From: Acinetobacter colistiniresistens
GTDB taxonomy: Bacteria; Pseudomonadota; Gammaproteobacteria; Pseudomonadales; Moraxellaceae
Direction: 5' to 3'
Assembly (NCBI RefSeq): GCF_000413935.1
Contig: NZ_KE340379.1
Location: 1-64,000, forward strand
DNA: 64,000 nt
A model generated the notes under the pieces. The model was not told the DNA's origin. It made no database searches and saw only the letters and a program-made list of their open reading frames with translations. How positions within the stretch are numbered: the first letter of the stretch is position 1; each line of letters opens with the position of its first letter. The position numbers and the translations under genes were made by a program. This document shows, piece after piece, positions 29,659 to 39,565 of the stretch.

Positions 29659-31272
29659 TTAAGTTTTTTGCTTCCAATAGGGCCAATTGATCTCTGGTGT
29701 AAACTGATAGTTTTTATCTTGCCAGTACGATTGATGCGGGGATGATTTATCTTTTAGTCCCATGATATGCATGAGGTTATTATCGAGCTCAGCAGTATTC
29801 AAGATTTTGTCTTTATTGACACCTGTGACCTGTAAGTGATCAGACCACATGATCACAGGCACTTGATAACCTGCTTTGGTATTCGGGCTATGTCCAGCAT
29901 AGTCAATTTCATGACCAACTTCATTGCCATGATCCGACACAACGGTGAAAGATCGAAAGTCTGGTACCCTATCAGTTTGCAAAGCATCTAAAAATTTGGC
30001 GAGTAGAGAGTCTTCATATAAAACGGCATTATCATAATCATTCCGTAACGAACGTACCCATGGATCAATCTTACGACTTTTAAGTTCACTCTCTACCTGA
30101 TCATTACTGGCGCTGCTAAATTTATTAAATGCCGCAGGATATCGCTCTTGGTAGTTTGGATGTGCACCAATCAAATGAAGAATAATTAGTTTTTTGGGAT
30201 CTGGATCTGCAAGTGCCTGCTGATAATCGGGAATTAAACTTTCATCTAAAGAGGTGCTACTCCGGCCAGAACGGGTATTTTTATAAATGGCTTTGTCGGC
30301 ATAAGAACCAAATAATGACGATAAATAAGTATCATCTTGGTTGCTGAGCCAATAGATTTTATAACCAGCAGCACGTGCATAAGCCAAAATACTTTCAGGT
30401 GAATATTTGTCATGTTCAGCGGCTGGACTTTCTGTCAACAAGACTCGCAAGGCGTTAATAGTTGAGGGCGATGGAGAAAAGGCATTACAAAATACCTTGA
30501 TTTCGGCCAATCGTTTTGCCAGTTCAGGGGTGGTATCCCGTGCATAACCACACACCCCTAAATTTAAGCTGGTGAGACTTTCTGAAATAACCAAAACATG
30601 GGTCTGCTTGCCAGCAGCTTGTTGGGTCAGTTTCAGATTCTGCTGAGCACTGACGTCCCACTGCTGATGGACATCTTTATGCTGTTTAATTCGGTCTTTG
30701 AAATCCTGTATTTTAGTTTGGAACTCTGACCAGAAGATTATAGGGTGTACTTTCCGTGATGGTTTCATCAGATAGCTGGTCACAGCCAGTAAGACAAGCA
30801 GAATAATGCAGCTACGATAAAAATAACTTGCCCAAAGTTGCTTGAAGTGGATAGGCTTCACGAGTTTAAACACTGAAAAACTATACAGGGTCAGTAGACC
30901 GAGTAAAGCAAAAACCACAGCGGCAATACTGAGCAGATGCAGCTGTAAGAACTCCCAGATTTCGTGATGATTGGTATTGGCAATTGCTTCAATAATGAAA
31001 TAGGCTTCATTATCACTATTGAATAAAAACCAGGTACTGGAACGCAGCAAAACGTCTAACCAAGCAATAAACCACCAAGCAACGGTGAGCACATACCAAT
31101 ATACTTTTTGGCGAGTAATTGCTAAATAAATGAGCAATATACCTGGTAAAGATAAACAGCCTAGCCTCAAACCATCGGATAAATTACCTGCGATAATGAG
31201 CACGCCACCTGTGATGAGTGCGGGCAGCAAAATTAGCAGCAGAATATTCAAGTTTTTTAAGCTGGCCTTCAT
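29659..31272 (-). CDS. phosphoethanolamine transferase-like inner-membrane sulfatase-fold protein
   Basis: 537 aa. Five N-terminal membrane helices (to ~residue 175) are followed by a periplasmic sulfatase-type domain with VLVISESLTSLNLGVCGYAR, a Thr in SPSPSTINALRVLLTE at the nucleophile position, LIILHLIGAHPNY and VVSDHGNEVGH for metal binding. The family (EptA/EptB/CptA/YhbX) moves phosphoethanolamine to lipid A or core sugars. PmrC, the colistin-resistance member in Acinetobacter, is normally beside pmrAB, which is absent here, so this is probably a different paralogue. Confidence 0.88.
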   Translation of the reverse strand: MKASLKNLNILLLILLPALITGGVLIIAGNLSDGLRLGCLSLPGILLIYLAITRQKVYWYVLTVAWWFIAWLDVLLRSSTWFLFNSDNEAYFIIEAIANTNHHEIWEFLQLHLLSIAAVVFALLGLLTLYSFSVFKLVKPIHFKQLWASYFYRSCIILLVLLAVTSYLMKPSRKVHPIIFWSEFQTKIQDFKDRIKQHKDVHQQWDVSAQQNLKLTQQAAGKQTHVLVISESLTSLNLGVCGYARDTTPELAKRLAEIKVFCNAFSPSPSTINALRVLLTESPAAEHDKYSPESILAYARAAGYKIYWLSNQDDTYLSSLFGSYADKAIYKNTRSGRSSTSLDESLIPDYQQALADPDPKKLIILHLIGAHPNYQERYPAAFNKFSSASNDQVESELKSRKIDPWVRSLRNDYDNAVLYEDSLLAKFLDALQTDRVPDFRSFTVVSDHGNEVGHEIDYAGHSPNTKAGYQVPVIMWSDHLQVTGVNKDKILNTAELDNNLMHIMGLKDKSSPHQSYWQDKNYQFTPEINWPYWKQKT

Positions 31273-31414
31273 ATGTGCCTAATACAATGGGGAGGGGAAA
31301 TGAGCGTGCTAATATCGGTTTAAGTGTGAGACCTGTCAATTACAAATTGAGAAGTATTTGATTGCACAGCAAATTAAAGTGAACATTACAGCTAGACTGT
31401 TCAAATCGTGAAAA

Positions 31415-31438
31415 TTCAACGCAAGAATTTGTGTTGAA
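31415..31438. promoter_or_regulatory. 24-bp near-palindrome upstream of the RND pump
   Basis: TTCAACGCAA and TTGTGTTGAA form an inverted repeat with one mismatch and a 4-base centre, 164 bases before the pump start, in a 329-base gap with no other gene. The size fits a TetR- or MarR-type operator. No regulator gene is adjacent. Confidence 0.4.
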
Positions 31439-31601
31439 GTCGTTCAAAATCCATCATTTCTCCTCAATTCTCGCTTTTTGAAATGATATGTTAAGAGGGA
31501 TGGTGTTTGCCTGAAAGCTCGGTAATGATCATGGACTGAGCGTATTTGTACTTATCGTATTTTTGAAAAAATTGACTGTTTCAACAATGGAATGAACAGC
31601 C

Positions 31602-34600
31602 ATGTTATCTAAGTTTTTTATTCATCGCCCAATCTTTGCCAGTGTCCTAGCAATCATTGTTATGGCTGTTGGTTTATTTGCAATTTTGAAGTTACCTGTA
31701 GAACGTTATCCCGATATTGCACCACCACGAATCACGGTTGCTGCAAACTATAGTGGAGCGGATGCTCAAGCGGTAGAAGATAGTGTTACTCAGGTTCTAG
31801 AACAACAGATTAAAGGTATTGATCATCTGCTCTATTTCAATTCGAGTAGTGATGCCAGTGGTAATAGCCGAATTAGCCTGTTCTTTGATCAGGGGACAGA
31901 TCCCGATCAGGCACAGGTGCAAGTCCAGAATGCAATTAATGGTGCGATCAACCGTTTACCTGAAGATGTACAGCGACAAGGGGTGAATGTTCGGAAATCC
32001 TTAAGTGATTCTTTTATGGTGATCGGTCTGGGAGATAAATCAGGACGTTCAACCAATTTAGATATTTCAGATTATTTAACCAATAACTTTGAGCTGAATC
32101 TCAGCCGAATTGAAGGCATTGGGGAAGTGAGCGTATTTGGCTCGCAATATGCCATGCGTATTTGGCTGGATCCACAGCGTCTGGAACGTTATCAATTACA
32201 AGTAAGTGATGTCCGTACGGCACTTGAAAACCAGAATGCGCAAGTGGCCGCTGGTGCAATTGGAGATTTACCAACAACGGATAACCAGTATTTAAACGCC
32301 AAGGTAACTTCGGGTTCACTGTTACGTACACCTGAACAATTTAAAAATATTATCGTCAAAGCCAATACAGACGGCAGCTTTGTCTATTTAAAAGATGTCG
32401 CACGGGTTGAAGTCGGTGCTGAAAATTATCAAGTCTTTAACCGTTTAAATGGTTATCCTGCTTCAGGACTTTCACTGTCCTTGACCGTCGGTGCCAATGT
32501 GATGCAGGTGGCCGATGCGGTCTATAAGGAAGTTGCCCGTTTAGAGAAAGCATTACCAGAAGGTTATTTTGTGGTTTATCCACGTGATGATACACCTTTC
32601 GTGAAAGAGTCGATGTCACAAGTGGTGTCTACCTTGATTGAAGCCATTGGTCTGGTGGTCTTGGTAATGTTTATCTTTTTGCAGAACTGGCGAGCAACCT
32701 TGATTCCAGCAGTCACGGTTCCTGTCGTCATTCTCGGAACCTTCGCCGTGTTAGCGGTTTTAGGGATGAGCATAAATACTCTGACCTTGTTTGCGATGGT
32801 ACTGGCAATTGGTTTGTTGGTCGATGACGCGATTGTGGTGGTAGAGAATGTTGAACGTCTGATGCATGAGCAGCAACTCAGTGCCAAGGAGGCCTCAGTT
32901 CAGTCCATGCATGAGATCAGTGGGGCCTTAGTCGGGATTACCTTGGTTCTCACTGCTGTATTTATTCCAATGTCGTTCTTTAGCGGCGCGACAGGCATTA
33001 TTTATCGTCAGTTCTCGATTACCCTCGTGGTCGCCATGGGGCTTTCATTACTTGTGGCGTTAATTTTGACCCCGGCACTTTGTGCCATTTTATTGAAACC
33101 GCAGCAGAAGCAGGCACGTTGGGCGATCAAGTTCAATCAGGGCTTAGACTATGTTAAAACGCGTTATCTCAATGTTTCACAAAAAGTCATTAATTTAAAA
33201 GCTATTTCGCTGTTGGGTATCGTGCTACTGATTGGCTGTTTTACCTGGGTTTATCGTGATCTGCCAACCAGCTTTTTACCACAAGAAGATCAGGGCTTAT
33301 TAGGGGTTCAATTCCGTTTACCGGAAGGGACACCGATGAGCAAGACCGAAGAGGTCGGAAAACAAATTTCAGATTATTTCCTTGAACATGAAAAAGCCAA
33401 CTTGAATGGTGTCATGGTGATTCATGGGCGTAACTTTTCAGGAACAGGACAAAATCTGGGGCAGGCTTTTGTTTCATTGAAACATTGGAATGATCGCAAA
33501 GGCACAGAAAACAGCGCTCAGCAGATTCGTGCGCGTGCAATGAAGTATTTTTCACAAAATAATCAAGCGCGTATTATGGTGTTGATGCCTTCGGTCATCC
33601 GTGGTCTAGGCAACTCTGACAAAATGGAGTTCTGGTTACAGGATACCAAAGGTCTGGGGCGAGAAAGTTTATTGAATTCTTTCAAACAGCTACAACAGCA
33701 GGGCAATGCGCTAGGCTCAGTCGCAAATCTCGATAAAAAAGGCAATGATGATCAGGCAGTACTGAATATCAAAATTGATCATAAGGCGGCAATGATTCAT
33801 GGTCTCAATGTCAGTGAAATTAACCGCACCCTTTCGACGGCGTGGAGTGGCAGTTATATCAATGACTTTATTGATCGTGGGCGTATTAAACGGGTCTATT
33901 TACAGGGTGATGCGCCATATCGCTCTAAGCCTGAAGACCTGAACTATTGGTATGTAAAAAATGCCAATGGTCAAATGGTGCCATTCTCACAATTTAGCCA
34001 GATTGCTTGGCAAGGTGCACCACCAATGTTAGAGCGCTTTATGGGCTATCCTGCGATCAGTTTAGAAGCAGATGCAGCCAATGGCTTTAGTAGTGGGCAA
34101 GGCATGCAAGCAATTCGTGGCTTAGTCGATCAAATGCCTGATGTGGGGCTGGAATGGAGTGGCTTGTCTTATCAGGAACAAGAATCCAGTAATCAGGCGA
34201 TCTGGTTATATTTAGTCTCTGTTGCCTTTATTTTCCTCTGCCTTGCAGCACTCTATGAAAGCTGGTCAATTCCATCAGTGGTGATGGCGGCGATTCCACT
34301 CGGGATTGGAGGAACAATTTTATTTAGTTATTGGTTTGGTTTCGCCAATGATATCTATTTCCAGATTGCACTGCTGACAACCATTGGTCTGTCCTGTAAA
34401 AATGCCATTTTGATGGTTGAATTTGCAGCAAGCTTGCAACAACAGGGACGAAGTGCGCTGGAAGCTGCATTACAAGCAGCAGGCCTTCGTCTCAGACCAA
34501 TTCTGATGACCTCAATTGCCTTTGGTGCGGGTGTGATCCCCTTGATGTTTTCGAGTGGTGCAGGCGCATTAAGCCGGCAGGCGATTGGTTATAGTGTATT

Positions 34601-34706
34601 TGGTGGGGTCGTGTTTGGCACTATTCTGGTACTGATCTTTATTCCATTTATGTATGTCTTGGTCAGAACCCTATTTAAACCAAAAGCGAAAATTGAAACT
34701 GCTTAA
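31602..34706 (+). CDS. RND (HAE1-type) multidrug efflux permease, orphan
   Basis: 1034 aa, full length for AcrB-type pumps. Features include an N-terminal helix FFIHRPIFASVLAI, porter domains, the proton-relay Asp pair in IGLLVDDAIVVVENVERL, TM helices ~340-500 and ~865-1020 and a basic C-terminus. It lacks a neighbouring membrane-fusion protein or outer-membrane factor, unlike AdeABC/AdeIJK/AdeFGH, so it must borrow partners if active. The substrate is unknown. A hairpin terminator follows and a palindrome lies upstream. Confidence 0.93.
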   Translation: MLSKFFIHRPIFASVLAIIVMAVGLFAILKLPVERYPDIAPPRITVAANYSGADAQAVEDSVTQVLEQQIKGIDHLLYFNSSSDASGNSRISLFFDQGTDPDQAQVQVQNAINGAINRLPEDVQRQGVNVRKSLSDSFMVIGLGDKSGRSTNLDISDYLTNNFELNLSRIEGIGEVSVFGSQYAMRIWLDPQRLERYQLQVSDVRTALENQNAQVAAGAIGDLPTTDNQYLNAKVTSGSLLRTPEQFKNIIVKANTDGSFVYLKDVARVEVGAENYQVFNRLNGYPASGLSLSLTVGANVMQVADAVYKEVARLEKALPEGYFVVYPRDDTPFVKESMSQVVSTLIEAIGLVVLVMFIFLQNWRATLIPAVTVPVVILGTFAVLAVLGMSINTLTLFAMVLAIGLLVDDAIVVVENVERLMHEQQLSAKEASVQSMHEISGALVGITLVLTAVFIPMSFFSGATGIIYRQFSITLVVAMGLSLLVALILTPALCAILLKPQQKQARWAIKFNQGLDYVKTRYLNVSQKVINLKAISLLGIVLLIGCFTWVYRDLPTSFLPQEDQGLLGVQFRLPEGTPMSKTEEVGKQISDYFLEHEKANLNGVMVIHGRNFSGTGQNLGQAFVSLKHWNDRKGTENSAQQIRARAMKYFSQNNQARIMVLMPSVIRGLGNSDKMEFWLQDTKGLGRESLLNSFKQLQQQGNALGSVANLDKKGNDDQAVLNIKIDHKAAMIHGLNVSEINRTLSTAWSGSYINDFIDRGRIKRVYLQGDAPYRSKPEDLNYWYVKNANGQMVPFSQFSQIAWQGAPPMLERFMGYPAISLEADAANGFSSGQGMQAIRGLVDQMPDVGLEWSGLSYQEQESSNQAIWLYLVSVAFIFLCLAALYESWSIPSVVMAAIPLGIGGTILFSYWFGFANDIYFQIALLTTIGLSCKNAILMVEFAASLQQQGRSALEAALQAAGLRLRPILMTSIAFGAGVIPLMFSSGAGALSRQAIGYSVFGGVVFGTILVLIFIPFMYVLVRTLFKPKAKIETA

Positions 34707-34727
34707 AGGCAGTAAAATTAGCAGTAG

Positions 34728-34775
34728 AAATGAACAATTAGTGCCCTGCATAGCGGTTCGAATTGTTCATTTTTG
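34728..34775 (+). terminator. probable terminator after the RND gene
   Basis: AAATGAACAATT and AATTGTTCATTT form a perfect 12-bp stem with a 21-base loop, followed by TTTG. Confidence 0.65.
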
Positions 34776-34995
34776 TTGTCTAAGTTGAGAATATAAAAAA
34801 ATATTTGTAGTATTGCCGTGCCGTATAAGCGGTTGAATGAGGATTGATTGCCTACATGGACACCCAGAGTTGTAATTTTTCAAGAATTACACATTTTTGT
34901 ATTTCCCAAAATCTGAATGAAGACCATTACTCGACAGTAAAATAATCTGTTGTATTTGGCTCTTCGTTGCAGATAATTGTAGTGAAGAGGCGGAT

Positions 34996-36333
34996 ATGAG
35001 CTACAACAATTTTTTATATTTATTAAATGATGCGTTAAAGAATAATCATATTGAACTTGCATTGGCATCGGTTAAAACTTTTCGGGCCGTTGATATTGCG
35101 GATGTATTGACACAATTGTCGGTAGAACAGAGTCAATTACTACTGACGCATTTACCTGAACGCGCTTATGTTTTTTCTTATCTTCCTCCCCATGAACAAG
35201 CCAAACTTGCTCAAACCATGCCAAGAAATATTTTGGCTGAAATTATTGGGGAAATGTCATCGGATAAACGGGCTGATGTATTCAAGCGTCTGGATGAAGA
35301 GCAACAAAATGCACTATTGCCCGCATTAGCGCAGGCGGAACGAGAAGATATTCGTCAGCTTTCATCCTATGTGGAAGGAACCGCTGGGGCCATCATGAGC
35401 TCGGAATATGCCACGCTCAAACCCGATATGATGGTCAAAGATGCGATTAAAATGTTGCGTCTAGAAGCACCAGATACGGAAATGATTTATTTTGCCTATG
35501 TGCTGGATGAAGCACGTAAAATTTTGGGTGTTTTGACTTTAAAGCAGTTAATTCTTGCACCTGAAGAGCAAAATATTAATGAACTGATGGAAACCAATGT
35601 CCTGACAGCCTATGTCGATACCGATCAGGATGAGGTGGCCAAAACCATTGCCCGTTATGATTTACTGGCCTTACCGATTATTGATCATCAACAGATGATG
35701 GTCGGAATTGTGACTTATGATGATGCCATGGATGTGGCGAGTGAAGAGGCAACCGAAGACTTCTTGAAAGTTGGTGCGGTCAATGCATCGTCCAAACTAA
35801 GCATTAAATCGGCTCCTATTCTGCAACTCTATCAGAAGCGGGTATTCTGGCTGGTCTTTCTGGTTTTCGGAAGCTTGTTGTCAGGGCTTGGGATTGCGCA
35901 CTATGAAGATGTGATTGCACAGCATCTGGTCTTGGTGTTTTTCTTGCCTTTGTTGGTGGGAAGTGGCGGTAATGCAGGCTCTCAATCTTCTACCTTGATG
36001 GTTCGAGCTTTGGCAACAGGGGATGTCCAGTTTAAAGACTGGTTCTATCTACTTGGGCGCGAAAGTCTGGTAGCTTTATGTCTTGGCGGAACGATGGCCG
36101 TTGCGGTTTCCTTGTTGGGGTATTTCCGGGGTGATGAATTGGTCGCTTTGGTACTGGCCCTGAGTATGATGGGGATTGTGTTAATGGGCTGTCTGATTGG
36201 CATGAGTTTACCTTTTATTCTGAATAAAGTCGGTTTAGACCCTGCCAGCGCTTCTGCACCTTTGGTGACGTCGATTTGTGATGCTACTGGGGTAATTGTG
36301 TACTTGTTTATTGCATCGATGATTTTATTCTAG
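34996..36333 (+). CDS. mgtE: MgtE-type magnesium channel
   Basis: 445 aa. The N-terminal helical domain (to ~130) is followed by two CBS domains (~130-250) and five membrane helices with the pore motif PLLVGSGGNAGSQSSTL and the last-helix DPASASAPLVTSICDATG. MgtE lets Mg2+ in, and its cytoplasmic domains close the pore when Mg2+ is plentiful. GAGGCG precedes the ATG. No Mg riboswitch could be recognised in the ~220 bases upstream. Confidence 0.95.
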   Translation: MSYNNFLYLLNDALKNNHIELALASVKTFRAVDIADVLTQLSVEQSQLLLTHLPERAYVFSYLPPHEQAKLAQTMPRNILAEIIGEMSSDKRADVFKRLDEEQQNALLPALAQAEREDIRQLSSYVEGTAGAIMSSEYATLKPDMMVKDAIKMLRLEAPDTEMIYFAYVLDEARKILGVLTLKQLILAPEEQNINELMETNVLTAYVDTDQDEVAKTIARYDLLALPIIDHQQMMVGIVTYDDAMDVASEEATEDFLKVGAVNASSKLSIKSAPILQLYQKRVFWLVFLVFGSLLSGLGIAHYEDVIAQHLVLVFFLPLLVGSGGNAGSQSSTLMVRALATGDVQFKDWFYLLGRESLVALCLGGTMAVAVSLLGYFRGDELVALVLALSMMGIVLMGCLIGMSLPFILNKVGLDPASASAPLVTSICDATGVIVYLFIASMILF

Positions 36334-36410
36334 ACCGTAATAATAATTGTACCGACAAAAGTTCAAAACTACTTTATTCTCAAGCATAAACATTGTTTTA
36401 GGTTAAGTGA

Positions 36411-37004
36411 ATGACTGATCGATCACAACAAAAAAAATTAACTCAACAGCAAGCTATTGCTGTTGAGCGTGATTTAGCAAAATTCGCCAACACCATGGAC
36501 AGTCTGGTTCGGATTCCATTTACCAAACAAGGCGTGGGGGCGGATGCTGCACTGAGTACCATTCCTTTTGCCGGTGATGTCGCAGGTTTTGTTTTAACGC
36601 TATACGCTTTTAAAAAAGCCCGAGAAGTCGGTGTTCCACAGCACAAACTCAAGGGTGTGGTGAAGCTGGCGATTATGGATATGTTAGTCGGCTTTATCCC
36701 GATTATTGGTACGGTATTTGACGTGTTTATCCGCCCTAGCAGAAAGACGCTTGAGATTGTACATGCGCATATCCGTGAGGAATATCAGGTCCACAGTGAT
36801 ATCCATGTGGTTCATCCATTCCTGCATGAGTCACTTGAGCAAAAACAGAAAACTTCTGCCTTTTGGCGTAATCCAGTGGTGAGCTGGATCTGGTTGCGTA
36901 TTCCCGATTTATTGGGGATTGCGGTATTGATTTTATTGGTAGTAGCGCTCTGGGCAGGCTTGAGTTATCTGTGGCAATTTTTCCAATCTTTCCACGCATC
37001 TTGA
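36411..37004 (+). CDS. DUF4112 membrane protein
   Basis: 197 aa. The central region DSLVRIPFTKQGVGAD ... GFIPIIGTVFDVFIRPSRK is the DUF4112 signature, with two short hydrophobic segments. A strong membrane helix lies near the C-terminus (DLLGIAVLILLVVALWAGLSYLW). Function unknown. It follows mgtE by 77 bases and may be co-transcribed with it. A strong shared terminator separates it from htpX. Confidence 0.85.
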   Translation: MTDRSQQKKLTQQQAIAVERDLAKFANTMDSLVRIPFTKQGVGADAALSTIPFAGDVAGFVLTLYAFKKAREVGVPQHKLKGVVKLAIMDMLVGFIPIIGTVFDVFIRPSRKTLEIVHAHIREEYQVHSDIHVVHPFLHESLEQKQKTSAFWRNPVVSWIWLRIPDLLGIAVLILLVVALWAGLSYLWQFFQSFHAS

Positions 37005-37019
37005 TGTATTCCGAATAAA

Positions 37020-37046
37020 ATAAAGCCTCCAGAATGGAGGCTTTAT
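37020..37046. terminator. bidirectional terminator between the DUF4112 gene and htpX
   Basis: ATAAAGCCTCCA, loop GAA, TGGAGGCTTTAT: a 12-bp perfect stem between convergent genes. Confidence 0.9.
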
Positions 37047-37063
37047 CATTTATCTGATACTGA

Positions 37064-37969
37064 TTATTGAACGTTTAATTGCTGTAATGCTGCAACACGC
37101 TGTTCAATGGTTGGGTGGGTTTGGAAAAGAGCCGCTAAGCTAAAGCCTTGTTCCTTACCTTCCGCAATCGCAAATGCTTTCATTTCTTTTGGCATTTGAT
37201 CTGGCATTTCTGATTCTGCTTGTAAGCGAAGCAGGGCAGAGATCATTGCTTGTTTACCTGCTAAACGTGCACCGGCTTCGTCTGCGCGGTATTCACGTTG
37301 ACGAGAGAACCACATCACGATGGCAGAGGCCAAAATACCAAAGACGATGTCGAGAACAATCGTAATGGCAAAATAAGCAAGTCCTGGTGCTTCACCATCT
37401 TCACGACCAAAGACATTACGGTCGATGAAGTCACCTGCAATACGTGCAAAGAACATCACAAAGGCGTTGACCACACCTTGAATCAAGGCAAGCGTGACCA
37501 TGTCGCCATTGGCAACGTGACCAATTTCGTGAGCGAGTACTGCACGAAGTTCATCTTTGTTCATACGCTCAAGTAAACCCGTAGAGACGGATACTAGCGC
37601 ATCGTTTTTATTCCAACCTGTCGCAAATGCATTGGATTGGTAAGAAGGGAAAATACCTACTTCAGGCATTTTAATACCTGCACGTTGGGATAATTGAGCC
37701 ACTTCTTGTAATAACCAAGCTTCTGCTTGACTACGAGGTGCATTTGGGTCGATTAATTCAGTTCCAGTGGTTTTTTTAGCCATCCACTTCGACATGAATA
37801 AGGAAATTAAAGAACCCACCATACCAAAGACAAAACAGACGACTAATAGGTTGCCTAGATTCAAGCCACCCGCGCCATGGTAACTACCGACACCGAAGAG
37901 TGACAAGATAATGCCAGCTACAACCAGTACCGCGAGGTTGGTAAGCAAGAACAAACCAATCCGCATCAT
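37064..37969 (-). CDS. htpX: membrane zinc protease HtpX
   Basis: 301 aa. Two N-terminal membrane helices (~5-55) are followed by the M48B catalytic site [10 protein letters not shown] and the third zinc ligand in [10 protein letters not shown]; two more hydrophobic segments lie between them. HtpX degrades damaged inner-membrane proteins together with FtsH, also encoded in this window. The start is MMRIGLF; either Met is possible. It is a single gene. Confidence 0.95.
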   Translation of the reverse strand: MMRIGLFLLTNLAVLVVAGIILSLFGVGSYHGAGGLNLGNLLVVCFVFGMVGSLISLFMSKWMAKKTTGTELIDPNAPRSQAEAWLLQEVAQLSQRAGIKMPEVGIFPSYQSNAFATGWNKNDALVSVSTGLLERMNKDELRAVLAHEIGHVANGDMVTLALIQGVVNAFVMFFARIAGDFIDRNVFGREDGEAPGLAYFAITIVLDIVFGILASAIVMWFSRQREYRADEAGARLAGKQAMISALLRLQAESEMPDQMPKEMKAFAIAEGKEQGFSLAALFQTHPTIEQRVAALQQLNVQ

Positions 37970-38186
37970 TGAGAAAATCCTCTTATAAATTAAAACTGAT
38001 CTGATTTATAAATTATAAATCATAACGCTAATATGCAGGGCGAACCCTAAAAATTCAAGCAAAAAATAGGCGTAGATACATTTAGCCTATAAAACAGTGA
38101 ATTGAATGTGAAACAAGGACTTAAAGGAGATTTTGTACAAAAAATATCAGATAAAATCATCCCGTGAGAATAATGCCCCGGAATTG

Positions 38187-39068
38187 TTAATTACTGAAAT
38201 GTATTCGGGCTGAAGCGGTGGCATTGGTGGTGGTATAAGTGCCTGATGGGGCGTCGGTAAAGGTACCATCCGCCAAGGTAATAATTTGGCGATTATATTG
38301 TTTTTGCGCAGGAGGTGCTGCTTCCACAGCTTCATTGGTAGGGGCGGTATAATTTGCCGATTGAGCCAAGACTTGGCTATTGGTCGCAGCATTGTTTGAA
38401 TTGTTGAGCGAAGTGCCGAGACCCGAGGCATAGAGATTTTGATAACGGCTAGTGACGCGACGGACGTAATCTTGTGTTTCACGAAATGGTGGAATGCCGC
38501 CATATTTATCAACATTGCCTTCGCCTGCATTATAGGCTGCGATCGCAAGTCGGGTATCGCCATTAAAACGTTTGATTAACCAACTGAGATAACGTGCGCC
38601 GGCAAAGATGTTCTGCTGTGGGTCATAGGCATTGTTGACATTAAAGCGGCGTGCTGTTGCAGGCATCAATTGCATCAAGCCTTGAGCACCCACAGGGGAG
38701 CGCGCATTGATATTGAAACCCGATTCGGTATGCATCACTGCCTTAATTAACCCTTCCGAGACACCGTGTTGTTGCGCTGCTTGGCGAATCAGGTGATCAA
38801 AGGCATTTTTATTGCGACTATAGCTGGGTAAGACAGAAGCTTCACTTGTGCCCCAGTTACTATAACTATGAATATTGCTGTCAGGGTAATACGTCGCTTT
38901 AATCACTTTTAAGTGACTGTACTCGGCTTTTTTCTTATTGGTGAGTAGCGTGGTGCCATTATTGTCTTTAAATTGGTAAATGGTCTGCCCAGCATGACTA
39001 GACACTGTACTATTAAAAAAACCGATTGATCCCAGACAAAGAGCAAAAAAATAAGTTGTTTTGTTCAT
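38187..39068 (-). CDS. lytic transglycosylase with DUF4124-like N-terminus
   Basis: 293 aa from MNKTTYFFALCLGS, which gives a signal peptide; the frame opens 33 codons earlier. After the signal comes a small DUF4124-like segment (IYQFKDNNGTTLLTNKKK), then the family 1 SLT domain with catalytic Glu in VMHTESGFN, GAQGLMQLMPATA and AIAAYNAGEGNVDKYGG. It cuts peptidoglycan to anhydro-muropeptides in the periplasm. The last ~80 residues are low-complexity, rich in Asn, Ala and Thr. It is a single gene. Confidence 0.92.
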   Translation of the reverse strand: MNKTTYFFALCLGSIGFFNSTVSSHAGQTIYQFKDNNGTTLLTNKKKAEYSHLKVIKATYYPDSNIHSYSNWGTSEASVLPSYSRNKNAFDHLIRQAAQQHGVSEGLIKAVMHTESGFNINARSPVGAQGLMQLMPATARRFNVNNAYDPQQNIFAGARYLSWLIKRFNGDTRLAIAAYNAGEGNVDKYGGIPPFRETQDYVRRVTSRYQNLYASGLGTSLNNSNNAATNSQVLAQSANYTAPTNEAVEAAPPAQKQYNRQIITLADGTFTDAPSGTYTTTNATASARIHFSN

Positions 39069-39244
39069 CGTTATAATATTCACGAAAGGATGAGCATAAG
39101 TTCTATTCCGAAGTTTAACAAAAAAAAGTAAAAAAAGAACTTTTGCTACAATTTTTTTATTTTTCACTGTCAGACAAAAATCAAGTCAATTTGTTCGAAT
39201 GTTCAGCAAAAAAAATTAAAAAAAAATTTTTAAAAACTAAGTCT

Positions 39245-39260
39245 TGACTTATATAAGTCA
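39245..39260. promoter_or_regulatory. perfect 16-bp palindrome in AT-rich DNA
   Basis: TGACTTATATAAGTCA is fully self-complementary and overlaps a TTGACT -35-like hexamer. It lies between the transglycosylase and ttcA, inside a run of A/T-rich DNA (39160-39345). It could be an operator for either divergent gene. Confidence 0.45.
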
Positions 39261-39352
39261 TTGTTTTTAAATTGATAAAATAGGTGGTTAAAAAATGATC
39301 AATCTAATCGGAAGCCTTATTTTAAGATAAAAACACTTTGTCAATAGCTAAG

Positions 39353-39397
39353 AAATCCACAAATTTATCCACAGCTTTTGTGGACAACTGTGGAAAA
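39353..39397. promoter_or_regulatory. cluster of four DnaA-box-like 9-mers
   Basis: AAATCCACA (39353), the consensus TTATCCACA (39365), and on the other strand TTGTCCACA (39379-39387) and TTTTCCACA (39389-39397), spaced 10-14 bases. They lie beside ~190 bases of very AT-rich DNA. The two pairs are inverted, so small hairpins are also possible. It may titrate or bind DnaA and regulate ttcA. oriC itself is normally beside dnaA, which is not here. Confidence 0.5.
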
Positions 39398-39565
39398 GTT
39401 TGAAATATAAGCAATCCAGCGCCTTTTGGATTATTTTGGTCAGAATTTTACCAGTATGAAACTCAAATATGACGATTGAAAGAAATTGAAAAATTCTTTA
39501 GATGCGCATCTTTTCGGAATGAGATAAAATCTTGCGGTATTTTTGTTTATGAGTAAATCACGTCT

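Noticed and set aside
29659..31272. Calling the phosphoethanolamine transferase-like gene pmrC/eptA
   Set aside because: pmrAB are absent from its neighbourhood and the sequence could equally be another member of the family.
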